This document shows positions 1-10,847 of a stretch of 64,000 nucleotides of DNA, piece after piece. Source of the stretch: Lucinisca nassula (Eukaryota > Mollusca > Bivalvia > Lucinida > Lucinidae); the NCBI GenBank assembly GCA_963580285.1, contig OY757011.1, positions 166,561,406 to 166,625,405 on the forward strand. The letters are read 5' to 3'. Positions within the stretch are counted from its first letter, which is position 1. The number at the start of each line of letters is the position of its first letter. The position numbers were made by a program, and so were the translations under genes. Under the pieces are notes generated by a model. The model worked only from the letters and a program-made list of their open reading frames with translations, made no database searches and was not told the origin of the DNA.

Positions 1-1160
1 CCTGAAGTATTACAATTCATCTTAAATGATCTACAGGTATATTGTACAACATGGGGTCTGAAAATCAACACATCAAAAACAAAAGCAATGATTTTTTAAA
101 AAGGCCGTTCTACAAATTTTGATTTTTACTTGAGCAATGTGAAAATAGAAACTGTAAGCTCATTCAAATATTTGGGTGTATATTTTTTCAAAAATGGTAA
201 CTGGGCACGAACCCAGAAACGAATAGCTGAGTATGCCTCCTACGCGTTGCATAATTTATTTACACTCTTTCGGCAAATAGAACTTCAGTTTCAGAAAAAT
301 GCAAACTATTTGATACTCTAGTTGGATCCATACTGAATTATAGTGCAGAAGTCTGGGGTACACATGAAGCAAAAGACGTTGAACTGATCCATACAAAATT
401 TTGTCGCTGGGTTCTGCACGTCAGAAAGTCAACAAATTTATCTGGCTTATATGGAGAATTAGGTCGAGTTCCATTTTTCATAACTAGGAAAATTCGGATG
501 ATAAGCTATTGGATTAAATTACTCAAACTGGAAGAAAATGCTATGCCAAAGATAATTTATACCATGTTAAAACGTGACGCCGAAAACAACATCTCGGACA
601 GAGGGTGTAACTGGGCATTCCATATAAAATCCATATTAGACGAATTAGGCCTTTCTTACATATGGTTACAGCAAACAGAAATAACAATACCATTTAATCT
701 AATAAGACAACGTATACTGGATTCTTACTACCAAAGCTGGTATGCAAACATTAATAATTCAAGCAGACTTGAAATTTATTCGTGTTATAAACATACTTTT
801 GAATTTGAACACTATTTGGATTTTATACAAGAAAAAAAAATAAGAATTGCACTTACAAAATTTAGACTTTCATCCCACGATCTTGCTATTGAGAGAGGGC
901 GATATGAAAACATACAGAGAAACGAACGAATATGTAGGTACTGTTATTTAAATATGATCGAAAACAAATACCATTTTCTTCTGGTCTGTCCAATGTACAG
1001 AGATTTAAGACGAAAGTACTTTAAAAATTATTATTGTCAGTGGCCGACATTGAATAAGTTTGATGCTTTAATGAGTAAAACGTCAAAGCATGTTGTTATT
1101 GACGTATCTAGGTTTTTGTATTTTGCTATGAAACTTAGGCATTCTGTGTACGCTACATGA
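1..1160 (+). pseudogene. LINE ORF2 remnant: RT thumb/connection plus C-terminal zinc knuckle
   Basis: In frame 1, residues such as WGLKINTSKTKAMIF followed by FKYLGVYF match the region just after the catalytic palm of LINE reverse transcriptases. A TAA at 97-99 interrupts it. The frame is lost by a one-base shift near 285-292. After the shift the protein continues as KCKLFDTLVGSILNYSAEVW and runs open to the stop at 1158-1160, with the intact part from 498 giving 220 aa. A zinc-knuckle motif CRYC-x9-H-x4-C followed by PMY lies near 940-1000, typical of LINE C-termini. The protein would bind template RNA and copy it at the target site, but this copy is dead. The 5' part lies outside the window. 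Confidence 0.85.
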
Positions 1161-1325
1161 TTTTACCCCGTACATGCCATCTATGCAATTATGACATACT
1201 TAAATGCTCCTGTGTAAATGGTTTAATGCATGGCTTACTCTCATGTTCTCACTGTACTTCATATCTGAAGTAGGCTAAAAACATATTTTGTATGAATAAA
1301 TTTATTGTATTGTATATTGTATTGT
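1..1325 (+). mobile_element. 3' end of a non-LTR retrotransposon (LINE), 5' side cut by window edge
   Basis: The stretch is the 3' end of a LINE: the end of the reverse transcriptase and a C-terminal zinc knuckle region, then a short 3' UTR. The UTR ends in an AATAAA-like sequence and a TATTG-type short repeat (about 1290-1325), the usual tail of CR1/Jockey-like LINEs. The element is degenerate, with an in-frame stop and a frameshift. The clade is not resolved from this fragment; CR1/Jockey-like is an inference from the tail and from the conserved text after the RT. Confidence 0.85.
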
Positions 1326-2045
1326 TTTGATAAGTGCAAGTGGCACCAATTATGGTTGACTGATAATCCCCCTGTTCATTGAACTTAATTATATCACTTT
1401 AAGAAGTCATAACTGCGTTTTGACAACAAGTGTGAATGGCACCAATTAAACAAATGAAGTGTGAAAGTGTGCCTGACCAGTGTCATGTCAGTGTTTATGT
1501 GTATTAGAGAATGGGAACTGTGGGCCAAACATGTTCCAAACTTGTCTTGTCTGTTTGTAGCATTGATCAGCTTGCTTGCAAAACTTAAACTTCTTGTCAC
1601 CAATGGTTAATATGACATATCTCTTCACTTAGCATAAAAAGACAGGCAGTGAAGACAAAGAGTAAGAGAAGGATCTTTTTATTTCAAGTTGCAAGGTGCT
1701 GCAAATGAATGTGCCCTTTTTACACGGCTGTTCGTATTTAAAGTGCCCTTTTTACATTTTTTTTGCATGCTGAAAGTGCCCTTTTTCCTGACCAGCGCCA
1801 TGCCCTTTTTAGGAGCTGGGGGAAACACTACTACAAAATATTAATGATTATTGTTTCTCGTGACGAGGCTCATATCTGATTGACAAAGACTGTAACAGCA
1901 TGTCTGAGTTCTGCAAAATTACCAGAATTTGTTTATCGGATAAAATAATTCATTTTTATTTAACATCCGTTTAACATCCAATTTAAATGACATATCCAGA
2001 CTCCAGAGAAACACTTAGTTATGAAACAATTTAAGTGTAGATGAA
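1326..2045. other. Non-coding stretch, no recognised gene
   Basis: No coding signal. Around 1680-1800 the phrase GTGCCCTTTTT recurs three to four times, and a similar phrase follows near 1800. This looks like a degenerate short repeat. Otherwise I see nothing here. Confidence 0.5.
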
Positions 2046-2190
2046 AAAAGTCGTCCCCCGCCCATCGGGGGTTGGCGACAGGGGTTGAGATGTCATTTCA
2101 TCTCAATGTCGGGTAAAAGTCCCACAAAATTGGACTGATCTGGGCCTGCACTGCTTGCCAAGGTACCCCTTACCATGAAGTGGGTTAAAG
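2046..2190 (+). mobile_element. SINE-1 3' fragment joined to a MITE-A end
   Basis: The fragment has the CCCCCGCCCATCGGGG head of SINE-1 and then jumps to GAGATGTCATTTCATCTC and the CCCACAAAATTGGA block, so its middle is deleted. From about 2138 it continues with CTGGGCCTGCACTGCTTGCC and ends in TGGGTTAA, the right part of a minus-strand MITE-A. It is a mosaic of two fragments. Confidence 0.6.
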
Positions 2191-2329
2191 AGAGGCAGAT
2201 GATGATTTATTGAAACTTCAGAGGGATATACAACACTGTAGATACATTAGGGTGTTTGGCAAGAAAATATGGTGTGAGATTTCAGCCAGTTAATGTCATT
2301 TGAAGTGTTGCCAGTAACAATTCTGATTC

Positions 2330-2880
2330 TGGTGATTCAGCAACTTTGTGAATTATTATGTCAACCCTAACATTTGTTATTTCTCAGGAACTTTAAGAGC
2401 TTCATTAATGATACTTGGTACAGACTTTCATCTAGGGATAACACTGTTAATGTAAGCATCTGTATTTGACCTTGACCTAAATTTCATGATTCACTAACTT
2501 CAGGAACTATTGCGTCAGTCCTAGCGTTCACCCTTAATGCTCAAGTCCATTTCTCAAGAACTATTGGAGAGCTTCATTTAATCCTTATCTTGCTGAATAT
2601 TCATTTAAGCCACACCCATTTCTGTCTATCAACCAATCAAATTACTTGATGTAATTTATTGCTACAAATTCATAAACTGAATGCCAAACAGTGTAGATCC
2701 TGATCAGATGGCTTCTTCAGAAGCCATCTGATCTGGATCTACACTGTTTGCAAAGACATGGGTTGTCGTGAACAGCAAGATAAGTGTAAAGATATTTGGT
2801 ACGAACTTGCATCTAGGGATGTCAATTTTTATGCAAGCAGACATGTTTTACATTGACCTACATTTAATGGTTCCATGACT
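2330..2880 (+). repeat. E5 tandem-core repeat fragment interrupted by a MITE-B
   Basis: The phrase AGAGCTTCATTAATGATACT followed by CATCTAGGGAT and TTTGACCTTGACCTA is the unit repeated at 42676-43322. Here a MITE-B (2578-2789) sits inside the unit: the unit stops at GAGCTTCATTTAA and resumes at GATATTTGGTACGAACTTG after it. Confidence 0.65.
2578..2789 (+). mobile_element. MITE-B, TTAA-flanked palindromic-core element
   Basis: The element starts at TTAATCCTTATCTTGCTGAA and ends at the degenerate CAGCAAGATAAGTGTAA. The core is a near-perfect palindrome: CAAACAGTGTAGATCCTGAT, the hairpin GGCTTCTTCAGAAGCC, and the inverse back to CACTGTTTGC. TTAA target and CC-type ends point to the piggyBac superfamily. 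It has no coding capacity. Confidence 0.75.
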
Positions 2881-3134
2881 TTTCTGAACAGTAAAATAAT
2901 TGAAGGTCCTGTATCGCAACTTACGAAGAGAACTAAGACTATATACAATAATACAATTTTATCATATGACGTTGTTGATAAGCAGTGGATAACATCATGT
3001 AATAAAAATCGTATGACCACACGTATAACTTGGCAGGATTAAGTAATGTCATGATGAATGCATTTTTTGTGGAAATTTTGTCAAGTTTAAAGGCAATGAA
3101 ATCCAATTTAAAGTGGGCATATGATAAACAGAAC

Positions 3135-3223
3135 CTTACACTGGTGGTCATTTCATATGAAATTTATGAAACTCATCAAAGCCTTGTTTCATAAATTTCA
3201 TAAGAAATGACCACTCGTGTAAG
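3135..3223. repeat. Long hairpin, two 38-nt arms
   Basis: Arms 3135-3172 and 3186-3223 are inverted repeats with only a few mismatches (one side CATTTCATATGAAATTTATG, the other the inverse), with a 13-nt loop. No coding context. It is probably a foldback MITE core. Confidence 0.8.
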
Positions 3224-4017
3224 ATCCTATATATATTGGCAAACTTGCTATTGAAATATAAAGTGACTTGCTCAAAGCCATTTCACATCAGAATTGTGTC
3301 TGGTGACACATCCAATGACATACATATTCCTGACACCTGGTGCGGGACTGAAACCAGGGCCTCAATCACAAGTTGAAAGCTTTACCAGTAACCATTGCAC
3401 AAGTGCAATGGAAAAACCTTCTCCTGGGGAAACAGTTACACTGTATATACAGAAAAGAAGCAAAACTACCTTGAAATGTTACATAATCATTCTGGCAGTC
3501 TGGAAAATTAATAAAGTGAGTTTCTGTTTTGGCATATATCTAAAGCTGTTTTTGATGTTGAATTAAGTTTGAATGGGTTGCAAGTTAAGTATAGAAAAGT
3601 AGTTGAATGTTTGTATCATAGTCATTGCACAGTGACACATGCTTTCAATGAGTCATGCTATGACAACAATTTGGTCAGCAGGCATCATCACCAAACTTGT
3701 CTGTTAAAATATTGTGCTACCTGCTCTCTCCATATTTGCATTAAAATAAAAAGTTCTTTCCCCTTCATACATGCAGTTTAGATAATATGTCGGAAAAGTA
3801 ATTAAAGTATTTTTGTTTGTCAGAACAATATCAAGTCTGCTCTCATTAACCAATATATGACAATGGAATCTTCCGCCTAGTAAGTTTGGAGTGGTCCGTT
3901 TCCAGTTGTAGGGATCTCAGGTTTGTTTTTGTTTGTTCTACTTTTGGTTGATTACAACCAACACAAAAAAGTCTTGGATGGATAATAAAACAAACAAAAA
4001 AAACAACAACAAAAAAC
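3224..4017. other. Non-coding stretch, no recognised gene
   Basis: Short open frames here have no recognisable domains. A simple AAAAAACAACAACAAAAAAC tract lies near 3995-4017. No clear repeat termini. Confidence 0.5.
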
Positions 4018-4262
4018 AAGATGTGCTTGTGCAACACTGATGCCCCTGGACAGTGCCATTCACAAGTTATGCCCAATGCTGCCAATGTTAAAATTTTGAA
4101 AAAAGTAGGCCAAGGTCACAAGATCAAAAATTATGGTACCACTGGAAAGGTCTTGTGATAAGGTATAAACATGTGAAATATGAAAGCCCTATCTATTACC
4201 ATTCAAAAGTTATGCCCAATGTTACGGTTTTTGTAGACAGACAGACCAAAAACTATATACAT
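4018..4262 (+). repeat. Fragment of a mollusc-type dispersed tandem-core repeat
   Basis: The phrase AAGTTATGCCCAATG occurs twice (about 4065 and 4208), separated by a GGCCAAGGTCAC block, and the stretch ends in a GACAGACAGACC run. This layout resembles one to two units of a tandem-core dispersed repeat. Termini are not visible. Confidence 0.5.
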
Positions 4263-4265
4263 GTA

Positions 4266-4590
4266 CGAGGACTGTTCAAATATGAATGCAACTAAGCACA
4301 TAAAAATGATTCTGTGATAGATTTCGATGAAAAATTTATTTTTTCCCCTCAAAGTATTCCACTTTAACAGATATACAAACTTTCAGTCTTCTGATCAAAG
4401 CATTGAATGCATTTTGGTAGTCTTTTCGAGGTAACTATGAAGGCACTGGAATATTGCAGAACCGAGGTGTTTGCGCTGTACAAATTTTCGACCAGAAAGG
4501 TATTTTTTCAGCCGGGGGAACAAAAAAAAGTCACACGGGGCAAGGTCAGGGGAATACGGGGGATGAGGGAGTTCAACAACCTTTTCCCAG
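4266..4590 (-). pseudogene. Mariner transposase C-terminal remnant with one TIR
   Basis: Read on the minus strand, the frame gives LPHPPYSPDLAPCDFFLFP and then RLKKYLSGRKF, the conserved block around the third catalytic aspartate of mariner (DD34D) transposases, followed by a C-terminal tail and a stop. Downstream lies the terminal inverted repeat, ending in CGAGG next to TA at 4264-4265. The N-terminal half, including the helix-turn-helix and the first two aspartates, is missing. It is a dead fragment. Confidence 0.8.
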
Positions 4591-4700
4591 GGCTTCCATT
4601 AACTCCCAAATTCAGGAAGTCCCAGACTTCCTACCCTTGAAATCTGGAAGTCCCACTGGAAATTCAGGAAGTCCCAAGTTTGAAGCAAGGTGTTTGCGGA
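4591..4700. repeat. Short tandem repeat with AGGAAGTCCCA motif
   Basis: The phrase TTCAGGAAGTCCCA recurs at about 4610 and 4665 with a related GGAAGTCCCAC between. It is a small degenerate tandem repeat between the mariner remnant and the SINE. Confidence 0.5.
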
Positions 4701-4703
4701 TCG

Positions 4704-5003
4704 TTTGTTTGCTTGATTTGAGGTTTAACGTCCCTGTCAACACTATTTAGGTCATTTTGGAGACATTGCTTCCAATTTTGTGGGACTTTTACCTGACATT
4801 GAGATGAAATGACATCTCAATCCCTGCCGCCCAATAAAACCATTAGGGTTTATATGCATGGACGGGCCGACTCAAAGCAGTTTCCTGGGCAGGCTTAGAC
4901 CTTCTAAGCAGATTACCAGTACTCATGTGCGGTCAGTATCAGCTCTGCGTGGAAGCATCGTGCAGCCCATCTATTTCTCCAAGCCCTGATGGGCGGGGGC
5001 GAT
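4704..5003 (-). mobile_element. SINE-1, near full length
   Basis: The copy reads from the GTTTGTTTG tail complement through TTTGAGGTTTAACGTCCC, TGAGATGAAATGACATCTCA and GCGTGGAAGCATCGTGCAGC to GATGGGCGGGGG. On its own strand it starts at the CCCGCCCATC head and ends in an AAACAAAC tail. It is non-autonomous and needs a LINE reverse transcriptase. Confidence 0.8.
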
Positions 5004-5102
5004 GTTTGCGGATCGTAAAATTGTTTTGATGAACATATATATTATTTAATCTATGAATCTCTTGTTTGCATTTTTAAACACCTGTATATTCTTTTAGATG
5101 GC

Positions 5103-5190
5103 TAGTAAAGTGTGGATAGGTAAACTGACCGGTTCAAAAATGACTTGAAAAGTGTTGACTGGGCCGTTAATCTCTAAACAATCAAGCAAA
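5103..5190 (+). mobile_element. SINE-2 3' fragment
   Basis: It matches the last 85 nt of SINE-2 (AAAGTGTGGATAGGTAAACT, TGACTGGGCCGTTAA) and ends in CAAGCAAA. The tRNA-like head is absent. Confidence 0.65.
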
Positions 5191-5306
5191 TCTCTGTGAG
5201 GAAGTTAAAACTACTCATAACTATGTGACATACATGCTGTCAGTACAGTGCAGAGAAGTGCATACCAAAAAGAAAAATATTTTTGCTTGGCCTGTATAAA
5301 TTTCCC

Positions 5307-5323
5307 CCCCCCCCCCCCCACAA
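5307..5323. repeat. Poly-C run
   Basis: About 16 consecutive C residues. Confidence 0.9.
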
Positions 5324-5379
5324 TAAAAAGTAAAGAAAACAATCGTATTACCCATTACCCATCCCCATATATGCCTAGT

Positions 5380-5490
5380 GACCCATTTTGGGGTCATTAG
5401 CAAACGATCAGACGCCACAGAACATAGCATCTGATCTGTCTACACTGTTTGTAGAACTTAACACAAATAAAACAAACCTGACACCCATTG
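5380..5490 (+). mobile_element. Degenerate MITE-A core fragment
   Basis: Contains ATCAGACGCCACAGAACATA, GCATCTGATCTG and CTACACTGTTTG, the palindromic core of MITE-A with worn ends. Confidence 0.6.
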
Positions 5491-5721
5491 TCATATATGG
5501 ATTAAAAAGAAATAAAGAAAAATTCTTTTGTAAAAGATTTTTGCCAAACTTTGCAAAACATACGCTTCGAGTCTTCATTGTACTCTAAACACTGGGAACA
5601 GGCAGAAACACATGCACCTTTGGTCAATTGGAGCAGACTGTGATGAGGCAGCGGTACCGGTAGCTTTTTAGCTCACCTGTCACGTAGTGACGAGGTGAGC
5701 TTTTGTGATCACTTTTTGTCC

Positions 5722-5764
5722 GTCGTGCGTGCGTGCGTGCGTGTGCGTGCGTGTGTGTGTGCGT
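5722..5764. repeat. GTGCG/TG simple-repeat tract
   Basis: A CGTGCGTGCGTGCG-type microsatellite near the left end of E1 copy 1. The same tract, shorter, is in copy 2 at 8556-8578. Confidence 0.85.
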
Positions 5765-5939
5765 AAACTTTTTCTTCAAATGACATCTCCTCCTAAACCA
5801 CTGACCGGATTTTGACCAAACTTCACAGGAATGATCCTTAGGTGGTCCCCTTTCAAAGTTGTTCAAATGGTTCCGGTCCATTGCACATCTAGGTCACAGG
5901 AGCTAAAAATAGATTTTTTAAACGAAAACTTAAAAAATC

Positions 5940-8345
5940 TTCTTCTCTGAAACCGCAAGGCCCAGGTCTTCGATATTTGGTATGAAGCTTCATCTAGTGG
6001 ACCTCTACCAAGATTGTTCAAATTATAGCCCTGGGGGCCAAAATGCCCCCGCCCCGGGGGCCTTTGGTTTTACATTGGCTTATATAGGGTAAACATTAAA
6101 AAATCTTCTTCTCTGAAACCACAAGGCCCAGGTCTTTAATATTTGGTGTGAAGCTTTACCTGGTGGACCTCTACTAAGATTGTTCAATTTATAGCCTTGG
6201 GACCAAAAATGCCCCCACCCCGAGGGCCTTTGGTTTTACATAGGCTTATACAGGGAAAATCTTTAAAAATCTTCTTCTCTGAAACAGCAAGGCCCAGATC
6301 TTTGATATTTGGTGTGAAGCTTCATCTAGTGGACCTCTACCAAGATTGTTCAAATTATAGCCCTGGGGGCCAAAATGCCCCCGCCCCGGGGCGGGCCTTT
6401 GGTTTTACATAGGCTTATATAGGGAAAATCATTAAAAAATCTTCTTCTCTGAAACCACAAGGCACAGGTCTTTAATATTTGGTGTGAAGCTTTACCTGGT
6501 GGACCTCTACTTAGATTGTTCAAATAATAGCCTTTGGGCCAAAAATGCCCCCGCCCCGGGGGCCTTTGGTTTTACATAGGCTTATACAGGGAAAATATTT
6601 AAAAATCTTCTTCTCTGAAACCGCAAGGCCCAGATCTTTGATACTTGGTGTGAAGCATCATCTAGTGGACCTCTACCAAGATTGTTCAAATTATAGCCAT
6701 GGGGGCCAAAATGCCCCCGCCCGGGGGCCTATGGTTTTACATAGGCTTATATAGGGAAAATCATTAAAAAATCTTCTTCTCTGAAACCACAAGGCCCACG
6801 TCTTTAATATTTGGTGTGAAGCCTTAACTGTTGACGTCTACTAAGATTGTTCAAATTATAGCCTTGGGGCGAAAAATGCCCCCGCCCCGGGGGCCTTTGG
6901 TTTTACATAGGCTTATATAGGGAAAATCTTTTAAAATCTTCTTCTCTGAAACCACAAGGATCAGGTCTTTGATATTTGGTATGAAGCTTCACCTAGTGGA
7001 CCTCTACCAAGATTGTTCAAATTATAGCCCTGGGGCCAAAAATGCCTCTGCCCAGGGGGCCTTTGGTTTTACATAGGCTTATATAGGGAAAATCTTCAAA
7101 AAATCTTCTTCTCAGAAACTGCAAGACCAAGGTCTTAGATATTTGGTGTGAAGCTTCATCTTTTGGACCTCCATCAAGATTGTTCAAATTGTAGTGCTGG
7201 GGCCAAAATTGCCCCCGCCCCGGGGCACTTTGGTTTAACATGGGCTTATATAGGGAAAATCTTTAAAAATCATCTTCTCTGAAACCGCAAGGCCCCGGTC
7301 TTTGATATTTGGTATGAAGCTTCATCTTGTAAACCTCTACCAAGATTGTTCAAATTATAGCCCTGGGGACAAAAATGCCCCGCTCCGGGGCCCTTTGGTT
7401 TTACCTAGACATATATCAGGAAAATCTTGAAAAATCTTCTTCTGAAACCACAAGGCCAAGGTCTTCGATATTTGGTATGAAGCTTCATCTAGTGGATCTC
7501 TACCAAGGGTGTTCAAATTATAGCCCTGAGACCAAAATTGCCCCCGTCTCGGGGCCCTTTGGTTTTACATAGAGTTATATAGGGAAAATCTTTAAAAATC
7601 TTCTTCTGTGAAAACCACAAGGCCCAGGACTTTGATATTTAGAATGAAGCTTCATCTAATGGACTTCTTCCAATATTGTTCAAATTATAGCCCTTGGGCC
7701 AGAAATGCCCCCGCCCAGTGGCCCTTTGGTTTTACATAGACTTATATAGGAGAATCTTTAAAAATCTTCTTCTCTGATATTTGGTGTGAAATTTCATCAA
7801 GTGGACCTCTATCAAGATTGTTAAAATTATAGCCCATGGGCCAAAAATGCCCCCCCTCCCCCCCCCCCTCTGCCCCAAGACCCTTTGGTTTTACATAGAC
7901 TTACATAGGGAAATGTTTAAATATCTTCTTCTCCGAAACGGCAAGGCCCATGTCTTTGATATTTGGTATGGAGCTTCAGCTAGTGGACCTCTACCAAGAT
8001 TGTTCACATTATAGCCCCTGGGCCACAAATGCCCCCGCCCTGGGGCCCTTTGGTTTTACATACACTTATATAGAGATAATCTTTGAAAATCTTCTTCTCT
8101 GAAACAGCAAGGCCCAGGTCTTTGATATTTGGTGTGAAGCTTCATCTAGTGGACCTCTATCAAGATTGTTTAAATTATAGCCCTGAGGCCAAAAATGCCC
8201 CAGCCCCGGGGCCATTTGGTTTACATAGGCTTATGTAGGGAATAGCTTTAAAAAATCTTCTTCTCTGAAACCGCAAGGCCCAGGTCTTCGATATTTTGTT
8301 TGTAGCTCCATCTAGTGGACCTTTGCCAAGATTTTTCAAATTATA
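5940..8345 (+). repeat. 166-bp-class tandem array of E1 copy 1
   Basis: Each unit runs CTTCTTCTCTGAAACC, AAGGCCCAGGTCTT, GATATTTGGTATGAAGCTTC, ATCTAGTGGACCTC, AAGATTGTTCAAATTATAGC, GGGGCCAAAAATGCCCCCGC, CCTTTGGTTTTACATAGGCT. Copies diverge by substitutions and small indels. Short open frames inside it repeat the same sequence and are not genes. Confidence 0.9.
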
Positions 8346-8501
8346 GCCTTTGTATATATTTGGTATGAAGCTTCACCTTTTTAGACCTCCTTCAACATTA
8401 TGCACATTATAGCCCTGGGGTCAATAAGGGCCCTCCACGGGACCCACTTGTTACTCTATGGATCAGGTGAGCGATCCAGGGCCATCATGGCCCTCTTGTT
8501 T

Positions 8502-10847
8502 AGCTCACCGTCACATAGTGACGAGGTGAGCTTTTGGGATCACTTTTTGTCCGTCGTGCGTGCGTGCGTGCGTGCGTAAACAATTTCTTTAAACGACATC
8601 TCCTCCTAAACCACTGATCGGATTTTGACCAAACTTCACAGGAATGATCCTTAGGTGGTCCCCTTTCAAAGTTGTTCAAATGGTTCCGGTCCGTTGCACA
8701 TCTAGGTCACAGGAGCCAAAAATAGATTTTTTTCACCAAAAACTTAAAAAATCTTCTTCTCTGAAACCACAAGGCCCAGGTCTTTGATATTTGGTATGAA
8801 GCTTCATCTAGTGGATCCCTACCAAGATTGTTCAAATTATAGTGCTGGGGCCAAAAATGCCCCCGCCCTGGGGCCCTTTGGTTTTACATTGGCTTATATA
8901 GGGAAAATCTTTAAAAATCTTCTTCTCTGAAACCACAAGGCCCAGGTCTTTGATATTTGGTATGAATCTTCATCTAGTGGACCCCTACCAAGATTGTTCA
9001 AATTATAGTGCTGGGGCCAAAAATGCCCCCGCCCCGGGGCCCTTTGGTTTTACATAGGCTTATATAGGGAAAATCTTTAAAAATCTTCTTCTCTGAAACC
9101 ACAAGGCCCAGGACTTTGATATTTGGTATGAAGCTTCATCTAATAGACCCCTACCAAGATTGTTCAAATTATAGTGGTGGGACAAAAAATGCCTCCGCCA
9201 CGGGGCCCTTTGGTTTTACATTGGCTTATATAGGGAAAATCTTAAAAAATCTTCTTCTCTGAAACCACAAGGCCCAGGTCTTTGATATTTGGTATGAAGC
9301 TTCATCTAGTGGACCCCTACCAAGATTGTTCAAATTATAGTGCTGGGGCCAAAAATGCCCCGACCCCGGTGCCCTTTGGTTTTACATTGGCTTATATAGG
9401 GAAAATCTTTAAAAATCTTCTCCTCTGAAACCACAAGGCCCAGGTCTTTGATAGTTGGTATGAATCTTCATCTAGTGGACCCTTACCAAGATTGTTCGAA
9501 TTATAGTGCTGGGGCCAAAAATGCCCCCGTCCCTGGGCCCTTTGGTTTTACATAGGCTTATATAGGGAAAATCTTTAAAAACCTTCTTCTCTGAAACCAC
9601 AAGGCCCAGGACTTTGATATTTGGTATGAAGCTTCATCTAGTGGACCCCTACCAAGATTGTTCAAATTATAGTGGTGGGACAAAAAACGCCCTCGCCACG
9701 GGGCCCTTTGGTTTTACATTGGCTTATATAGGGAAAATCTTTAAAATTCTTCTTCTCTGAAACCACAAGGCCCAGGTCTTTGATATTTGGTATGAAGCTT
9801 CATCTAGTGGACCCCTACCAAGATTGTTCAAATTATAGTGCTGGGGCCAAAAATGCCCCCACCCCGGGGCCCTTTGGTTTTACATAGGCTTATATAGGGA
9901 AAATCTTTAAAAATCTTCTTCTCTGAAACCACATGGCCCAGGACTTTGATATTTGGTATGAAGCTTCATCTACTGGACCCCTACCAAGATTGTTCAAATT
10001 ATAGTGCTGGGACAAAAAATGCCCCCGTCCCGGGGCCCTTTGGTTTTACATAGGCTTATATAGGCAAAATCTTTAAAAATCTTCTTCTCTGAAACCGCAA
10101 GGCCCAGGACTTTGATATTTAGAATGAAGCTTCATCTAATGGACTTCTTCCAATATTGTTCAAATTATAGCCCTTGGGCCAGAAATGCCCCCGCCCAGTG
10201 GCCCTTTGGTTTTACATAGACTTATATAGGAGAATCTTTAAAAATCTTCTTCTCTGAAACCACAAGGCCCAGGACTTTGATATTTGGTATGAAGCTTCAT
10301 CTAGTGGACCCCTACCAAGATTGTTCAAATTATAGTGCTGGGGCAAAAAATGCCCCCGTCCCGGGGCCCTTTGGTTTTACATAGGCTTATATAGGCAAAA
10401 TCTTTAAAAAACCGCAAGGCCCAGGACTTTGATATTTAGAATGTAGCTTCATCTAATGGACTTCCACCAATATTGTTCAAATTATAGCCCTGGAGCCACA
10501 AATGCCCCCACCCCGGGGCCCTTTGGTTTTACATAGATTTATATAGCCCCGGGGCCATTTGGTTTTGCATAGGCTTATGTAGGGAATATCTTTAAAAAAA
10601 AATCTTCTTCTCTGAAACCGCAAGGCCCAGGTCTTTGATATTTGATGTGTAGCTTCATCTAGTGGACCTTTGCCAAGATTGTTCAAAATTATAGCCTTTG
10701 TTGATGTTTGGTATGAAGCTTCACCTTTAAGACCTCCCTCAACATTATGCAAATTAAAGCCCTGGGGCCAATAATGGCCCTCTCTGGGGCCCACTTGTTA
10801 CACTATGGATCAGGTGAGCAATTCAGGGCCATCATGGCCCTCTTGTT
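8502..10847 (+). mobile_element. E1 element, copy 2, abutting copy 1 head to tail
   Basis: AGCTCACC starts directly after the TCTTGTTT end of copy 1. It has the same left hairpin (AGCTCACC…AGGTGAGC), GTGCG tract and tandem core. Its right end has CAGGTGAGC, GGGCCATCATGGCCC and TCTTGTTTTT. Its units are more alike than those of copy 1 and mostly carry GTGCTGGGGCC in place of GCCCTGGGGCC, so the array was homogenised or amplified separately. Confidence 0.75.
8761..10690 (+). repeat. 166-bp tandem array of E1 copy 2
   Basis: The unit start CTGAAACCACAAGGCCCAGG falls at 8761, 8927, 9093 and 9259, exactly 166 nt apart. About eleven to twelve units follow, the last ones truncated and shuffled. A segment matching 7615-7755 of copy 1 (ATTTAGAATGAAGCTTCATC, AATGGACTTCTTCCAATATT) recurs at 10100-10240. 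Confidence 0.95.

Larger units (their letters stand above)
5670..8501 (+). mobile_element. E1 element, copy 1: tandem-core, Helentron-like candidate
   Basis: The left end is AGCTCACCTG, which folds with AGGTGAGCTTTT (5691-5705) into a hairpin around TCACGTAGTGA. It is followed by a GTGCG simple-repeat tract. The core is an array of about fourteen 166-bp-class units (5940-8345). The right end holds CAGGTGAGC, an inverted copy of the start, then the hairpin GGGCCATCATGGCCC directly before TCTTGTTT. Hairpin plus fixed 3' end plus internal tandem repeats is the layout of non-autonomous Helentrons (HINEs). No Rep or helicase is encoded. The assignment is inference; the structure is seen. Confidence 0.75.

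Noticed and set aside
6197..7572. Several 60-75-codon frames with MPPPRGPLVLHRLI-like text on both strands
   Set aside because: They are repeats of the 166-nt unit of E1; open by composition, not genes.
5940..10690. CRISPR-like regular array
   Set aside because: Units are contiguous 166-nt repeats without unique spacers and lie in an animal genome; it is a transposon-internal tandem array.
5940..10690. Centromeric satellite
   Set aside because: Unit length fits, but the array is only 2 kb per block and is bounded by element ends (AGCTCACC, TCTTGTT); it belongs to mobile elements.
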